From: CAXXOK01 sp963674895
GTDB taxonomy: Bacteria > Bacillota > Clostridia > Christensenellales > Aristaeellaceae
DNA length: 64,000 nt
Reading direction: 5' to 3'
Assembly (NCBI GenBank): GCA_963674895.2
Contig: CAXXCY010000001.1
Coordinates: 930,001-994,000 of the forward strand
Shown here: positions 50,375-58,394 of the stretch, in pieces
Numbering within the stretch: the stretch's first letter is position 1
Layout: every line of letters starts with the position of its first letter
Program-made: the position numbers and the translations under genes
The notes under the pieces: generated by a model
What the model was told of the DNA's origin: nothing
What the model saw: only the letters and a program-made list of their open reading frames with translations
Database searches by the model: none

Positions 50375-50821
50375 TTACTCCTCGCCTGCGACGGCGATTT
50401 TCTTGGGTTCGGCCTTGGGTTCGGGCGCGATCTTGGGCAGGGTCACCAGCAGCACGCCGTGTTTGTAGTCGGCGGCGATGGCGTCCGCGTTGATGCCCTC
50501 CAGGTTAAAGGAGCGCTCCACATGTCCGGAGCGGCGCTCGGAGTACACGTAGCCCTTGCCTTCTTCCTTCTTCTCCTCGTTGAGGTCCGCGCTGATGGTC
50601 AGCACGCCTTCATCGATGGAGATGTTGATCTTGTCCTTGGGCACGCCGGGCAGCTCGGCTTCCAGTTGGTAAGCGTTGTCATCCTCGCGTACATCCACCC
50701 GGAAACCCGCGGTGCCGACCATATCGCCCATATCGAAGAACGACCGGAAAAAGCGGTCCGCCAGGAACGGAGCGGGAAGCTCGCGGCTCAGGTGCCGGCG
50801 AAACGGTACGATGGTATACAT
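50375..50821 (-). CDS. Hsp20/alpha-crystallin small heat-shock protein
   Basis: A 148-residue protein. The alpha-crystallin domain spans about residues 38-130 (FRVDVREDDNAYQLEAELPGVPKDKINISIDEGVLTISAD ... HVERSFNLEG ... GVLLVTLPK). It is an ATP-independent holdase that binds unfolding proteins in the cytoplasm. Of two nearby ATGs, the one at 50821 is 8 bases from AAGGAGG and is preferred. Control is visible: a SigA promoter whose -35 box overlaps a CtsR-type operator, with a second operator upstream, so the gene should be heat-induced through CtsR. Confidence 0.95.
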   Translation of the reverse strand: MYTIVPFRRHLSRELPAPFLADRFFRSFFDMGDMVGTAGFRVDVREDDNAYQLEAELPGVPKDKINISIDEGVLTISADLNEEKKEEGKGYVYSERRSGHVERSFNLEGINADAIAADYKHGVLLVTLPKIAPEPKAEPKKIAVAGEE

Positions 50822-50906
50822 GATCATGACCTCCTTGTGTGTTTGGCTTTCATGCCGTTTGTTTGATAGTTTGTTGTGCCGAGGGGGTTTCCCTGAACAC
50901 ACGTAT

Positions 50907-50935
50907 AGCATAACAGGAAGGTCAAATATAGTCAA
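50907..50935 (-). promoter_or_regulatory. SigA promoter of hsp20
   Basis: On the minus strand TTGACT (50935-50930) and TATGCT (50912-50907) are 17 bases apart. The -35 box is part of CtsR box 1. Confidence 0.8.
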
Positions 50936-50936
50936 A
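50920..50936 (+). promoter_or_regulatory. CtsR operator 1 of hsp20
   Basis: GGTCAAATATAGTCAAA matches the CtsR heptad-repeat consensus RGTCAAA-N3-RGTCAAA exactly. Confidence 0.88.
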
Positions 50937-50955
50937 GATTGCGGACTGCTATAAT

Positions 50956-50972
50956 GGTCAGATATAGTCAAA
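50956..50972 (+). promoter_or_regulatory. CtsR operator 2 of hsp20
   Basis: GGTCAGATATAGTCAAA matches the CtsR consensus with one change in the first heptad. It starts 36 bases from operator 1, upstream of the promoter. Confidence 0.75.
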
Positions 50973-51093
50973 AAGTGAGAATTATGCCGCAATAACAGCA
51001 TGATTTCTCACGATATCTTTGATTTACTCGATATTTCGCGATATTTTACCATTCTCCTGTTTGAGGGCTGATTCCCCGTTTGCGGAATTTGAC

Positions 51094-51693
51094 CTACAGC
51101 GTATCAATCTCCGCCTGCAGCGCCTGCGCGTCGCCCGCAAACCGGTGTATCCGCCAGCCCGCCGCAAGGGCAGCCTGCAGGTTGTCCTCCCGGTCCTCGA
51201 CGAAAAAGCACTCCTCCGGCTTGAGACCGTACTTCTCCATCAGCCGCCGGTACAGCCGCGGATCGGGTTTCACAAACCCCTCCTGCGAGGAAAGCATCAC
51301 CCCGTGAAACCGCCCGATATGCGGCAGAAAGTCCAGCCGCCGGCCCATATACAGGCCGACGTTTGACAGCAGGTACACGTGGAAGCCCCGGTTCAGCGCC
51401 GACTCCACAACCCCGGCCATGCCCTCCACGGGAAATAGGATGTTTTCGGGCATGCCCCGGTAAAGCTCGTCCACGGCGGGGTGGAACCGCTTATCAAGCT
51501 GCGCTTTCACGGCGTCCGTGAACGCCGCCCCGTCCAGCCTCCCGCAATCGACGTCCACCCATAAGGGCCCGCCGAAAAAGGCGGCGCACAGCGCCTGTGC
51601 GTCCTGTTCACTGTCCGTCAGCGCCCGGCACGCTTCCATCGGCCGGTACCATAAAAGAACATGTCCCATATCGAAAATAATGTTGCGAATCAA
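51094..51693 (-). CDS. HAD-superfamily hydrolase (subfamily IA)
   Basis: A 199-residue HAD protein. Motif I is NIIFDMGHVLLWY, with the nucleophile Asp followed by MG as in YihX-like phosphatases. Motif II is VYLLSNVG, and motif III/IV is KPDPRLYRRLMEKYGLKPEECFFVEDREDN. A cap domain lies between motifs I and II. It is probably a small-molecule phosphatase; substrate unknown. The start overlaps the miaA stop by 4 bases, so the two are translationally coupled. Confidence 0.9.
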   Translation of the reverse strand: MIRNIIFDMGHVLLWYRPMEACRALTDSEQDAQALCAAFFGGPLWVDVDCGRLDGAAFTDAVKAQLDKRFHPAVDELYRGMPENILFPVEGMAGVVESALNRGFHVYLLSNVGLYMGRRLDFLPHIGRFHGVMLSSQEGFVKPDPRLYRRLMEKYGLKPEECFFVEDREDNLQAALAAGWRIHRFAGDAQALQAEIDTL

Positions 51694-52616
51694 AGCGTTT
51701 CTCCTAAAAATTCATCAATCAGTCCGCAGGCCTCCGCAAACGGATCGGCCTGCATATTGAGCCATCGGATCGTTTCGTCCCGCTTGAACCAGGTCATCTG
51801 CCGCTTGGCGAAGCGCTTGATCGCGCGAGACAATTCCGAAAGCATCTCCTCCTCGCTCCCGATTTCATGAAGCAGGTAGCTGCTTACATAGCGGTACTCC
51901 AGCCCGAGCTTCTGCAAAAACTCGAAGGATACGCCGCGATCCATAAGCCCCTGGACCTCCTCGAGCATCCCGTCCGCCATGCGCCGGGCAAGCCGCTCGT
52001 CGATACGCGCGCACAGCTCCTCGCGCGGCCAGGTTACGCCCAGCTTCAGCGCCCGGTAGCGCGGGCTGGGCTCGCCGTGGCCGGGGTCGCCCGCGTGGAT
52101 TTTTTCCAGCCTGCGCATAATGCGGTTGCGGTTGTGATGATCTACCATCGCTCCCGGCCGCACCTCCCAGAGCATCTGAAGGAGCCTGGGCGTCGGAAAG
52201 GTTTCCAGATACGCGCGGTACGTGAGGTCCGGCTTGACGTCGGAGAGCACATAGCCGTCGAGGAACGAATCCACGTACAGCCCCGTGCCGCCCGCGAGGA
52301 AGGGAAGCCGTCCGCGCGCGATGATCCCGTCCGCGGCGGCGTAGGCCATGCGCTGGAAGTCCGCCATGGAGAAAAACTCGCCCGCGTCGTACACGTCCAG
52401 CAGGTGGTGGGGCACGCCGCGCATCTCGTCCGCGGTGATCTTCCCGCTGCCCAGATCAAGCCCCCGGAACACCTGCCGTGAATCGGCGGAGATAATTTCC
52501 CCGCCGTACCGCTCGGCCAGGCGGACGGCCAGCCCGCTCTTGCCCGACGCGTTGGTGCCGACGACCGCGATCAGCGCTTTGCGTTTTTCCATGGGGACTT
52601 CCTGTGTGACGGACAT
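51690..52616 (-). CDS. miaA: tRNA dimethylallyltransferase
   Basis: A 308-residue MiaA. The P-loop is GTNASGKSGLA, then ISADSRQVFRGLDLGSGKIT (DSxQ substrate motif), GGTGLYVDSFLDGY, and the C-terminal KRFAKRQMTWFKRD block. It adds the dimethylallyl group to A37 of tRNAs reading UNN codons. The start at 52616 follows TTGGAG; homology begins at the second Met (52592), which is an alternative. First gene of the miaA-HAD pair. Confidence 0.95.
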   Translation of the reverse strand: MSVTQEVPMEKRKALIAVVGTNASGKSGLAVRLAERYGGEIISADSRQVFRGLDLGSGKITADEMRGVPHHLLDVYDAGEFFSMADFQRMAYAAADGIIARGRLPFLAGGTGLYVDSFLDGYVLSDVKPDLTYRAYLETFPTPRLLQMLWEVRPGAMVDHHNRNRIMRRLEKIHAGDPGHGEPSPRYRALKLGVTWPREELCARIDERLARRMADGMLEEVQGLMDRGVSFEFLQKLGLEYRYVSSYLLHEIGSEEEMLSELSRAIKRFAKRQMTWFKRDETIRWLNMQADPFAEACGLIDEFLGETL

Positions 52617-52661
52617 CGTTGTTCTCCAACCCCCGTATTTTATTTCGCGCACGCGCGCTTG

Positions 52662-54845
52662 TTAAAGCGAAACCATCACCTTCTGCAAATCCTCGTCACG
52701 GGAGGAGGAGCCGACCATCAGCGTGTACGTGCCCTTTTCAAGCGCCCGGCTGCCGTCCTCGCGCACGGCGGCGAGGCGGTCCATGTTCAAAGTAAAAGAG
52801 ACCTCGCGCGCTTCGCCCGCCCGAAGCGGCACGCGCGCGAAATCCGCCAGCTCCTTCACGGGGGTCATGCGCCCGCTTGCGGGCCGGTGTACGTATACCT
52901 GCACGATTTCCGTGCCGTCCCGTTCACCCGTGTTTTCCACGGTCACGGACAGGGTGTATACGCCGCCGTTCTCCGTAAGGCGCGGGGCGCCGTAGCGGTA
53001 CTCCGTGTAGCTCAGGCCCCAGCCGAACGCGTACAGCGGCTCGGCGGGAAGATCGACGTACCGCCCTCCGTGCCAGCCCGGCAGCTGGTTATGGTACACG
53101 GGCAGCTGACCCGCATGGTGCGCGAAGCTGACGGGCAGCTTGCCGAATTCGTTCGTCTCGCCTGTCAGCGCCCTCGCCAGCGCGAGACCCGCGGTCTGCC
53201 CGCCGCTGAACAGCTGGATGGCCGCGTCCGCGTGCTCCCTGACCCACGGCACGGTGAGCGGTTTGCCCGATACCAGCACCACGATCAGAGGCTTGCCTGT
53301 GGATTTCACAAGCTCCAGCAGCGCCTGCTGGTCGCCGGAAAGGTCCAGGTTGCCGCGGTCGCGGAACTCGCCGGTCTGCCCCAGAAAATCGCCCACGCAG
53401 GCGACGACCGCGTCGGCGCCGGAGCAGGCGGCAAGCACGGCTTCACGGTCGAGGTTTTTGCATTCCGGCGGGATGATTTTATGAAGCAGGGGATATTCGT
53501 CGATGCTGGGCGCGGCGATCGGCCCGGCTTCGCGCAGGAAGCCGCAGCCCTTTGCGTAGGTTATGCTCAGGCCGTGGCTTTCTGCCAGCTGTTCCAGGCC
53601 GCGCAGCGGCGTGACCGGCAGGATCTGGTGCTCGACCTCGCGGCTATCGCGGATGGCCGGGTGCGACATATACGTCCAGTCGCCCAGCATCGCGTGGATA
53701 TGGTCGGCGGAGGGGCCGACCACGGCGAGCTTCTTGTTTTCAAGCGGCAGCACGCCGTTGTTTTGTAATAGCACCACGGCGCTTTCGCCCGCGCGCGTGT
53801 TGAGCGCTCCGTGCGCATGCATATCCAACGTCTTGCCGGGCTTTCTGCCGTCGAACAAGCCGAGCCGGAACTTGACGGTGAGGATCCGCTTTACGGCCTC
53901 GTCCAGCACGCTTTCGGGAAGCTCCCCGTCCCGCACCAGCGCGATCAGCTCGTCGTAAGCCCTGGGCGTGGACATGAACATATCGTTGCCCGCGAGGGCC
54001 GCCATGCGCGCGGCGTCGCGCAGGGTTTCGGCGACGCGCTGGCGGGTGACCAGCGAGGCGACGTTGTCCCAGTCGGTCACCACGAAGCCGTCGAAGCCGA
54101 GTTCGTCCTTCAGAATATCGGTCAGCAGCTCGCGGTGCGCCGTCACCGGCACGCCGTCCACCGACAGGTAGGCCGTCATGAACGTGGCGCAGCCCGCCTC
54201 CACCGCCATCTTGAACGGCGGCAGGAAGGTTTCGCGGATCATACGCAGGGTAACGGGTGTATTTACGCTGTCGCGCCCGCCCGTGCTTTCGCCGTAGGCG
54301 ATGTAATGCTTGGCGCAGGCGAGGATCGCGTCCCCGTCGGACAGGGTTTCCCCCTGCAGCCCGCGGATCATCGCGGCTGCCAGCTCACCGATCAGCAGCG
54401 GAGATTCGCCGAAGGTCTCGTCCACGCGCCCCCAGCGCAGGTCCCGCGCCACGCACAAAAGCGGCGCGAACGTCCAGTGCAGGCCGTCGGCGGCTACCTC
54501 CCGGGCGGTGGCGCGCCCTATGGCTTCCATCAGCTCCGTGTCCCACGCGCAGGCCATTGCCAGCGGGGAGGGGAACACCGTCGCGCCGTTTTTCAGGGCG
54601 TGGCCGCGCACCGCGTCGATGCCGAACAAGGGCGGAATGCCCAGCCGGGTTTCGCGGGCGATTTTCTCAAGCTGCGCCGCGCGCCGGCCCAGCGTATGCA
54701 AAAAGCTGCCGACGCCGCGCCGGGCCCATGCTTCCGCCTCCCCTTCGGCGCAGAGGTTGACGGGAATCTGGATCATCTGTGCGGCTTTTTCTGCAAGCGT
54801 CATACGCGCGAGCAGCTCTTCGGCGCGGATTTTCGGGTCGGCCAT
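52662..54845 (-). CDS. GH3 beta-glucosidase
   Basis: A 727-residue cytoplasmic GH3 enzyme without signal peptide. The N-terminal TIM-barrel domain ends with the nucleophile segment FDGFVVTDWDNV, putting the catalytic Asp at about residue 258. The second domain contains LLQNNGVLPLENKKLAVVGPSAD. The C-terminal fibronectin III-like domain spans about 610-700. It fits the BglX-type family and should split beta-linked glucosides taken up by the cell. GAGG precedes the ATG. It lies 45 bases before miaA on the same strand, so read-through is possible, but the functions are unrelated. Confidence 0.93.
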   Translation of the reverse strand: MADPKIRAEELLARMTLAEKAAQMIQIPVNLCAEGEAEAWARRGVGSFLHTLGRRAAQLEKIARETRLGIPPLFGIDAVRGHALKNGATVFPSPLAMACAWDTELMEAIGRATAREVAADGLHWTFAPLLCVARDLRWGRVDETFGESPLLIGELAAAMIRGLQGETLSDGDAILACAKHYIAYGESTGGRDSVNTPVTLRMIRETFLPPFKMAVEAGCATFMTAYLSVDGVPVTAHRELLTDILKDELGFDGFVVTDWDNVASLVTRQRVAETLRDAARMAALAGNDMFMSTPRAYDELIALVRDGELPESVLDEAVKRILTVKFRLGLFDGRKPGKTLDMHAHGALNTRAGESAVVLLQNNGVLPLENKKLAVVGPSADHIHAMLGDWTYMSHPAIRDSREVEHQILPVTPLRGLEQLAESHGLSITYAKGCGFLREAGPIAAPSIDEYPLLHKIIPPECKNLDREAVLAACSGADAVVACVGDFLGQTGEFRDRGNLDLSGDQQALLELVKSTGKPLIVVLVSGKPLTVPWVREHADAAIQLFSGGQTAGLALARALTGETNEFGKLPVSFAHHAGQLPVYHNQLPGWHGGRYVDLPAEPLYAFGWGLSYTEYRYGAPRLTENGGVYTLSVTVENTGERDGTEIVQVYVHRPASGRMTPVKELADFARVPLRAGEAREVSFTLNMDRLAAVREDGSRALEKGTYTLMVGSSSRDEDLQKVMVSL

Positions 54846-54937
54846 CGGTTGCCTCCTGCAAGCGTATTATTTCATGCATTCTGTATTGACATGGGAATTC
54901 CTCTTGCCATACGGGCCAGTGTGAAAATATCCGGTTT

Positions 54938-55528
54938 TTAATTCGCGAAAGGGTCCGAATCCCTGTCCTCGTTCCAGAGGTATTCCAGAGCGTGTGCAAC
55001 CTTCCGGGCGGCGGCGCGCCCTACGGTATCGCTGACGAAGCCAAGCGTCATATCCATGCCCGCGGTGACGCCGGAGGACGTGTAATACTTGCCGTCCTGC
55101 ACCCAGCGCGCCTGTCTGCGCCACAGTACGTCCGGCCCCGCGGCCTGCGCCAGGGAGAACAGCAGTTTATTGGATGTCGCGGCCCGCCCGTCGAGCAGGC
55201 CGGTTTTGGCAAACAGCGCGGAGCCGGTGCACACGGTCAGCACAAGCCCGGCGTCCTGCGAGAGGACTTTGAGCAGCTCGAGATATTTCGGATCGTCCAT
55301 CAGCTTGCGGGTGCCGTATCCCCCTGGGATCAGCAGCACGCCGCCCGGACGGATAGCGGAAAACGGTTCGGTATCCACGCGTATGTTCTGGTCGCTTCGA
55401 ATCAGCCCGCCGCTTTGCGAGCAGAATTGCAAATGAAACCGGTCCGGCATCACGCCGATAATCTCGGCGGGCCCCATGGCGTCCAGCGTCTCAAAGCCGT
55501 CGAACACGATGATACTGAAATCCTTCAT
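54938..55528 (-). CDS. DJ-1/PfpI-family protein
   Basis: A 196-residue protein beginning FSIIVFDGFETLDAMGP with the DJ-1/PfpI fold. The reactive Cys is C100 in VLTVCTGSALFAKTG, in the nucleophile elbow. ThiJ/PfpI members of this short type include isonitrile hydratases and AraC-associated amidase-like proteins. The ASGVTAGMDM-type end (SSGVTAGMDMTLGFV) matches the inhA/isocyanide-hydratase-like subgroup. No AraC domain is fused. Function probably hydrolase or lyase on a small molecule. Confidence 0.85.
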   Translation of the reverse strand: MKDFSIIVFDGFETLDAMGPAEIIGVMPDRFHLQFCSQSGGLIRSDQNIRVDTEPFSAIRPGGVLLIPGGYGTRKLMDDPKYLELLKVLSQDAGLVLTVCTGSALFAKTGLLDGRAATSNKLLFSLAQAAGPDVLWRRQARWVQDGKYYTSSGVTAGMDMTLGFVSDTVGRAAARKVAHALEYLWNEDRDSDPFAN

Positions 55529-55538
55529 ATCCTCACCC

Positions 55539-56045
55539 TTATCCCGCGTACCGGTAGCGGACGGTGACGGCGTCTTCAAGGCCCGGCAGGGCTTTCTCGG
55601 CGCCGTCGGCCTGGAAGCCCGCTTTTTCATAGAAAGCGCGGGCGGCGGCGTTGTCCCGGAGCACCCAAAGCGCGGCGGGCGGGCCGCCGGGCGGCTGAAT
55701 CTCTTTAAGGGTCCGCCGCATCATCTCTTGGCCGTACCCCCGCCCCTGCAGGTCCGGCCGGATATAGAATACCGCGATCTCCGCCGCGCCGGGAAGGTCC
55801 TCATCCCGGCAGGCACAAACGGCTGCCGCGCCGGCGATCTCTCCGCTCGCCTCCAGCACGTAGTATTGGAATTCCCGTCCGCTCCCGATGGCCGAGCGGA
55901 TCCGTCCGCTTCGCTCTTCGGCGTCGATGCCGTCAAGCAGCGCGTCCGAAAGGATGCCCCGGTAGGCATTTTGCCACGCGAGCGTGATGAGGCGGGCCAT
56001 GGCGGGCGCGTCGTCCGGTTCGGCTTTGCGGAATGCAAATTCCAT
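55539..56045 (-). CDS. GNAT-family N-acetyltransferase
   Basis: A 168-residue GNAT enzyme: FRKAEPDDAPAMARL at the start, the AEIAVFYIRPDLQGRGYGQEMM segment carrying the acetyl-CoA loop (QGRGYG), and LWVLRDNAAARAFYEKAGFQADG at the end. Its acceptor cannot be predicted. The ATG at 56045 is preferred because GAGGG is 8 bases upstream; a GTG three codons earlier overlaps that site. Ten bases separate it from the PfpI gene, so the two probably form a unit with the DUF554 gene upstream. Confidence 0.9.
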   Translation of the reverse strand: MEFAFRKAEPDDAPAMARLITLAWQNAYRGILSDALLDGIDAEERSGRIRSAIGSGREFQYYVLEASGEIAGAAAVCACRDEDLPGAAEIAVFYIRPDLQGRGYGQEMMRRTLKEIQPPGGPPAALWVLRDNAAARAFYEKAGFQADGAEKALPGLEDAVTVRYRYAG

Positions 56046-56057
56046 AGGGGGCACCCT

Positions 56058-56744
56058 CTAGAACAGGCGGATCAGCAGAAAATAGGCGGGCGGAATGAAA
56101 ATGGCGGGCAGCATATCGCCCAGGTGGATTTTTCGGATGTTCAGCAGATTGATGCCGATTCCCAGAATCAGCACGCCGCCCACGGCGGAGACTTCCGTCA
56201 TCATTTCGTCCGTCAGCAGGGGTGCGATTCCGCCAGCGCCCAGCGCGATCGCGCCCTGGTACAGGAACACCGGCACGGCGGAAAGCGCCACGCCGAAGCC
56301 GAATTTGGTGGCGAGAAGCATGGCGAAAAAGCCGTCCAGCGCCGCTTTGACAAACAACAGCTGGTGGTTGTGGTGGAGCCCGGATTCGATCGAACCCAGG
56401 ATGGCAAGCGCGCCCACGCAGAACGTGATCGTCGCCGTAACCAGCCCTTCGGCAAACGGCACGCCGCCCTCCCTGTGGAAACGTGCCTGTGTGCGCTCGC
56501 CCCAGGCGTCCAGCCTCCGCTCAATGCCCAGGGCCGCGCCGATAAACGCGCCGATGGATACGCTGATCACCAGCAGCAGCGGCATGTTTGTTTTGACGGC
56601 GCTCATCATGCCGATGGCCAGCACGCACAGCCCAATTCCCTGCAGCACCGTCTGCTGCGCCTTTTCCGATATCCCGCGCTTCAAAAGCACGCCCAAAGCG
56701 CTCCCCAAAACAATCGCCGCCACGTTGACCAGGGTTCCGATCAT
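56058..56744 (-). CDS. DUF554 membrane protein
   Basis: A 228-residue protein with six or seven membrane helices, starting MIGTLVNVAAIVLGSALGVLLKRG. The family pattern includes LGIERRLDAWG, VTATITFCVGALAILGSIE, FFAMLLATKFGFGVALSA and GVLILGIGINLL. It is an uncharacterised transporter-like family (YdfK type). It precedes the GNAT gene by 12 bases on the same strand. Confidence 0.88.
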   Translation of the reverse strand: MIGTLVNVAAIVLGSALGVLLKRGISEKAQQTVLQGIGLCVLAIGMMSAVKTNMPLLLVISVSIGAFIGAALGIERRLDAWGERTQARFHREGGVPFAEGLVTATITFCVGALAILGSIESGLHHNHQLLFVKAALDGFFAMLLATKFGFGVALSAVPVFLYQGAIALGAGGIAPLLTDEMMTEVSAVGGVLILGIGINLLNIRKIHLGDMLPAIFIPPAYFLLIRLF

Positions 56745-56869
56745 CGATAGGTTCCTCCGGCAGTTATCCCTGCGCTAGAATTTGCGAATAGGGCCAGTAT
56801 AACAGCCCGGAGGTGATTCGTAAACCACGGATTAACCGGCCGGGCGCGTTCACGCCTGTGCGGCAGGCG

Positions 56870-56904
56870 AAAAAAACCGCCCGCGGATCAGCGTCTGCGG
56901 GCGG
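56870..56904 (-). terminator. Terminator of the small membrane gene at 56910
   Basis: CCGCCCGC and GCGGGCGG pair around a 12-base loop; on the minus strand a run of seven T follows. Confidence 0.8.
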
Positions 56905-56909
56905 AAGGG

Positions 56910-57230
56910 TTACGTTTGCTTTCGCCGGAAGCCGATCAGGAAAACCAGCACGAGCAAACCGAGGTTCCACAAGAGGACCAGATAATCCATGAACCCCATC
57001 TGGTCCGTAAAGGTGAGGACCGTGTTGGCGAGCAAAAAGGCGAGCGCGGCCAGCCTGAAAAACAGCTTGCGGAGATCGGGAAATGCGAGGAGGATATAGC
57101 AAAAGCCGTCCAGCAGCATCAAAACGAGGATGGGCGTGGAAACCGTGCCTGTGGCGATGCTGCGCACGGCCATCGCTATCCACAGCAGACCCTGCAGGAT
57201 CATGAGCAGCCGGTATGCTTTTTCTTTCAT
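56910..57230 (-). CDS. Small four-helix membrane protein
   Basis: A 106-residue protein, hydrophobic throughout, with about four helices (LLMILQGLLWIAMAV; ILVLMLLDGFCYILLAF; LAALAFLLANTVLTF; YLVLLWNLGLLVLVFLIGF) and a basic end RRKQT. Family not recognised. It follows the gene at 57305 by about 75 bases on the same strand, and the two may form one unit. A GGACAGG-like site precedes the ATG. Confidence 0.7.
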   Translation of the reverse strand: MKEKAYRLLMILQGLLWIAMAVRSIATGTVSTPILVLMLLDGFCYILLAFPDLRKLFFRLAALAFLLANTVLTFTDQMGFMDYLVLLWNLGLLVLVFLIGFRRKQT

Positions 57231-57304
57231 ATGCCTGTCCTTATACGCGCAAGGCGGTCCGGCGTGAGTAAGGCTGTGAGGCTGCGTTTTGCGGTTACCG
57301 CCGT

Positions 57305-57712
57305 TCAGGGTTTGAGCATCTTGCGGCTGGAGAGCGTAAACGCGAAGGAATATAGCACGATGATCAGTGCCTGCAGGATCAGGGAGAGGACGGCCTTGCC
57401 AAACGGCAGGACGCCGTTTCGGATGGCGATGATTTCCCCGATCACAAACCCGACGACGACCAGCACGGTCATCGGCGCGACCATCCTGCGCTCCAGCGGC
57501 TTGAAGAACGCCCAGATCAGCAGGAGCGTCCAGCCCGCCATCAGCGACGCGCCCATGGCCATGGCAAAGCCGTACGGATCGGGGAATGCCGCGAAACCCC
57601 ACAGCGTGTTTGCGGATTGGTTGGAAACCATAGGGACGATAGCGGCGGCGTCCGTCGCCGCGCCCAGAAGGAAGGCCAGGCGCAGGAGGAATACGGCGCG
57701 TTTTCTGTTCAT
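57305..57712 (-). CDS. Small membrane protein of unknown function
   Basis: A 135-residue protein with four membrane helices (AVFLLRLAFLLGAATDAAAIVP; MGASLMAGWTLLLIWAFF; MTVLVVVGFVIGEIIAI; VLSLILQALIIVLYSFAF). The sequence between the first two (TLWGFAAFPDPYGFAMAMGASL) is conserved-looking in small membrane proteins of Clostridia, but I cannot name a family. GGAGGTG lies 7 bases before the ATG, a very strong site. Confidence 0.75.
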   Translation of the reverse strand: MNRKRAVFLLRLAFLLGAATDAAAIVPMVSNQSANTLWGFAAFPDPYGFAMAMGASLMAGWTLLLIWAFFKPLERRMVAPMTVLVVVGFVIGEIIAIRNGVLPFGKAVLSLILQALIIVLYSFAFTLSSRKMLKP

Positions 57713-57806
57713 CGGGTTCACCTCCGTTATGCCGTTACTATAGCAGAAATCCGGGGAAACCACAATCCGCTTGAAACATGTGCAGGCGGGGCCGCGCGGC
57801 CCGGCC

Positions 57807-57835
57807 TTGACAGGCAACAGGCGCCGTGCTATACT
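57807..57835 (+). promoter_or_regulatory. SigA promoter of ylxM-ffh
   Basis: TTGACA (57807-57812) and TATACT (57830-57835), 17 bases apart, 57 bases before ylxM. Confidence 0.9.
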
Positions 57836-57891
57836 GTGCAGGCTGTCAATGGATAACGCTTGACAGCAGATGACCACGGAGGGATCAACGG

Positions 57892-58233
57892 ATGGCCGCA
57901 ACGATGGACGCGCGCGTGGAGCTGGGCACGCTGTACGCCTGCTACGGCGGGCTCCTGACAGACAAGCAGCAGCTGGCCGTGCGCCTGTACGCGGGCGAGG
58001 ACCAGTCGCTTTCCGAGATTGCGGACCAGATGGGCGTCAGCCGCCAGAATGTGCACGAGCTGGTCACCCGCGCCGAGTACAAGCTCAGGAAATGCGAGGA
58101 CGCGCTGCACCTGGCCGAGCAGACGCTTTGGGTGCAGGCCGGGCTGGAAGAGGCCGCCCGTGCGCTGGACGGCGGCGATCAGGCTGCGTGCCGGAAAATC
58201 CTCGTCAAGCTGATGGATGAACTTGACAAATAG
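57892..58233 (+). CDS. ylxM: YlxM-type helix-turn-helix protein of the SRP operon
   Basis: A 113-residue UPF0122/YlxM protein. The sigma-like helix-turn-helix is LSEIADQMGVSRQNVHELVTRAEYKL, following LYACYGGLLTDKQQLAVRLY. It normally stands directly before ffh and is thought to influence the signal recognition particle. GGAGGG precedes the ATG. Here 161 bases, including half of a family D repeat, separate it from ffh, although the two probably share the upstream promoter. Confidence 0.93.
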   Translation: MAATMDARVELGTLYACYGGLLTDKQQLAVRLYAGEDQSLSEIADQMGVSRQNVHELVTRAEYKLRKCEDALHLAEQTLWVQAGLEEAARALDGGDQAACRKILVKLMDELDK

Positions 58234-58261
58234 CAAACTACGGGAACCCCGTACCCATTCC

Positions 58262-58312
58262 AAAGATTGCCCAGGCAATCTTTCCGCAATTCCTCATTCC
58301 TCATTCCTCATT
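58262..58312 (+). repeat. Family D repeat, solo right half D2
   Basis: AAAGATTGCCCAGGCAATC followed by AATTCCTCATTCCTCATT and one more CCTCATT unit. It corresponds to the right hairpin and right arm of copy D1 at 36120-36316. It lies inside the ylxM-ffh operon. Confidence 0.8.
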
Positions 58313-58394
58313 CTATTGCGGCATTCCATACCAAAGCCGCGAAACCCAATACCATACTATAACCAGTAACGACGCGATGAGGAGGGTGAAACCC

